Below are positions 63,747 through 64,000 of a stretch of DNA of 64,000 nucleotides, piece by piece. This DNA is from Gaiellasilicea sp963705515. Lineage in GTDB: Bacteria; Actinomycetota; Thermoleophilia; Gaiellales; Gaiellaceae. Every line of letters starts with the position of its first letter. The stretch's first letter is position 1. The stretch is from assembly GCA_963705515.1 (NCBI GenBank), contig CAVPJV010000008.1, forward strand, positions 558,001 through 622,000, read 5' to 3'. Below the pieces are notes generated by a model that searched no databases, was not told the DNA's origin, and was given only the letters and a program-made list of their open reading frames with translations. The translations under genes and the position numbers were made by a program.

Positions 63747-64000
63747 GTGTCCCTGCTCGACCGCGCCGTCGTCACGCTGCTCCCGGCAGTCCCGAAGCGG
63801 GTGGTGCGCAAGCTCTCGTCCCGGTACATCGCTGGCCCCGAACTGGCGGACGCGCGCCAGACGGTCGCACGGCTGAACGCCGACGGGAAGCTCGCGACCA
63901 TCGACGTGCTCGGGGAGGAGGTCCAGCGTGAGGACGAGGCGACCGCGATCACCGCCGAGTACGTCGCGGCGCTCGACGCGTTCGAGCAGGACGGGCTCGA
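63747..64000 (+). CDS. proline dehydrogenase, 5' part
   Basis: The first 84 residues (L-L-P-A-V-P-K-R-V-V-R-K, R-Y-I-A-G-P-E-L-A-D-A, A-T-I-D-V-L-G-E-E-V) match the N-terminal region of actinobacterial/Deinococcus-type monofunctional proline dehydrogenases. The gene runs off the window. The enzyme oxidises proline to pyrroline-5-carboxylate with FAD. GTG 63747 start. Confidence 0.8.
   Translation, partial: MSLLDRAVVTLLPAVPKRVVRKLSSRYIAGPELADARQTVARLNADGKLATIDVLGEEVQREDEATAITAEYVAALDAFEQDGL

Overview
The window reads as a piece of a high-GC actinobacterial chromosome. GTG and TTG starts are common, genes are packed with 1-4 bp ATGA/GTGA/TGATG overlaps, and lexA carries an actinobacterial-type SOS box (CGAAC-N4-GTTCG). 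Secreted Ig-like proteins, the acyl-CoA mutase, the MoaD-MoaE fusion and the topA-sigma factor arrangement would fit a deep-branching class such as Thermoleophilia (Gaiella-like). That placement is inference; no rRNA or taxonomic marker was searched.

Left part (1-17 kb): an unassignable left edge with a methyltransferase-like remnant, then a selenocysteine neighbourhood. It holds tRNA-Sec (712-804, minus), a TGA-interrupted AhpD-like gene whose active site reads C-H-Y-U (2698-3246), and selA-selB (minus, 6.1-9.0 kb). The AhpD-like gene is translationally coupled to a cupin and a nitrilase. Next come VanW, LOG, an M50 protease, a MoaD-MoaE fusion, a GntR regulator, a methylmalonyl-CoA mutase-type large subunit and a secreted PhoX/DUF839-like protein.

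Middle (17-40 kb): a two-permease/one-ATPase ABC exporter, a glycosyltransferase, a stand-alone receiver, secG, a nested 162-bp palindrome before tRNA-Leu(GAG), a threonine dehydratase-like gene, lexA, a zinc-ribbon ORF and rnpB. The 3' end of rnpB is repeated exactly (23 bp) about 3.3 kb downstream, enclosing an ABC drug-exporter pair; this looks like an integrated island. Then follow a sugar isomerase/dehydrogenase pair, two LuxR-type sensor kinases, a NarL-type regulator, an HDAC-like enzyme, a 5'-3' exonuclease, an acyltransferase, topA and the principal-type sigma factor.

Right part (40-64 kb): a complete oligopeptide-type ABC importer, a lipoprotein, clpP divergent from an SRPBCC-ArsR pair with twin operators, an NlpC/P60 protein, and a segment with visibly more A/T carrying an HD-GYP protein and a MalT-like LuxR regulator. 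It ends with an esterase and glyoxalase-type dioxygenase, a PimA-like glycosyltransferase and flippase-like protein, glycerate kinase, xseBA, an MFS transporter, a coiled-coil protein and the start of proline dehydrogenase.

Four genes (M50 protease, threonine dehydratase, peptide-binding protein, ring-cleaving dioxygenase) each carry one apparent extra base that shifts frame in otherwise intact genes. Base-calling error is at least as likely as real decay.
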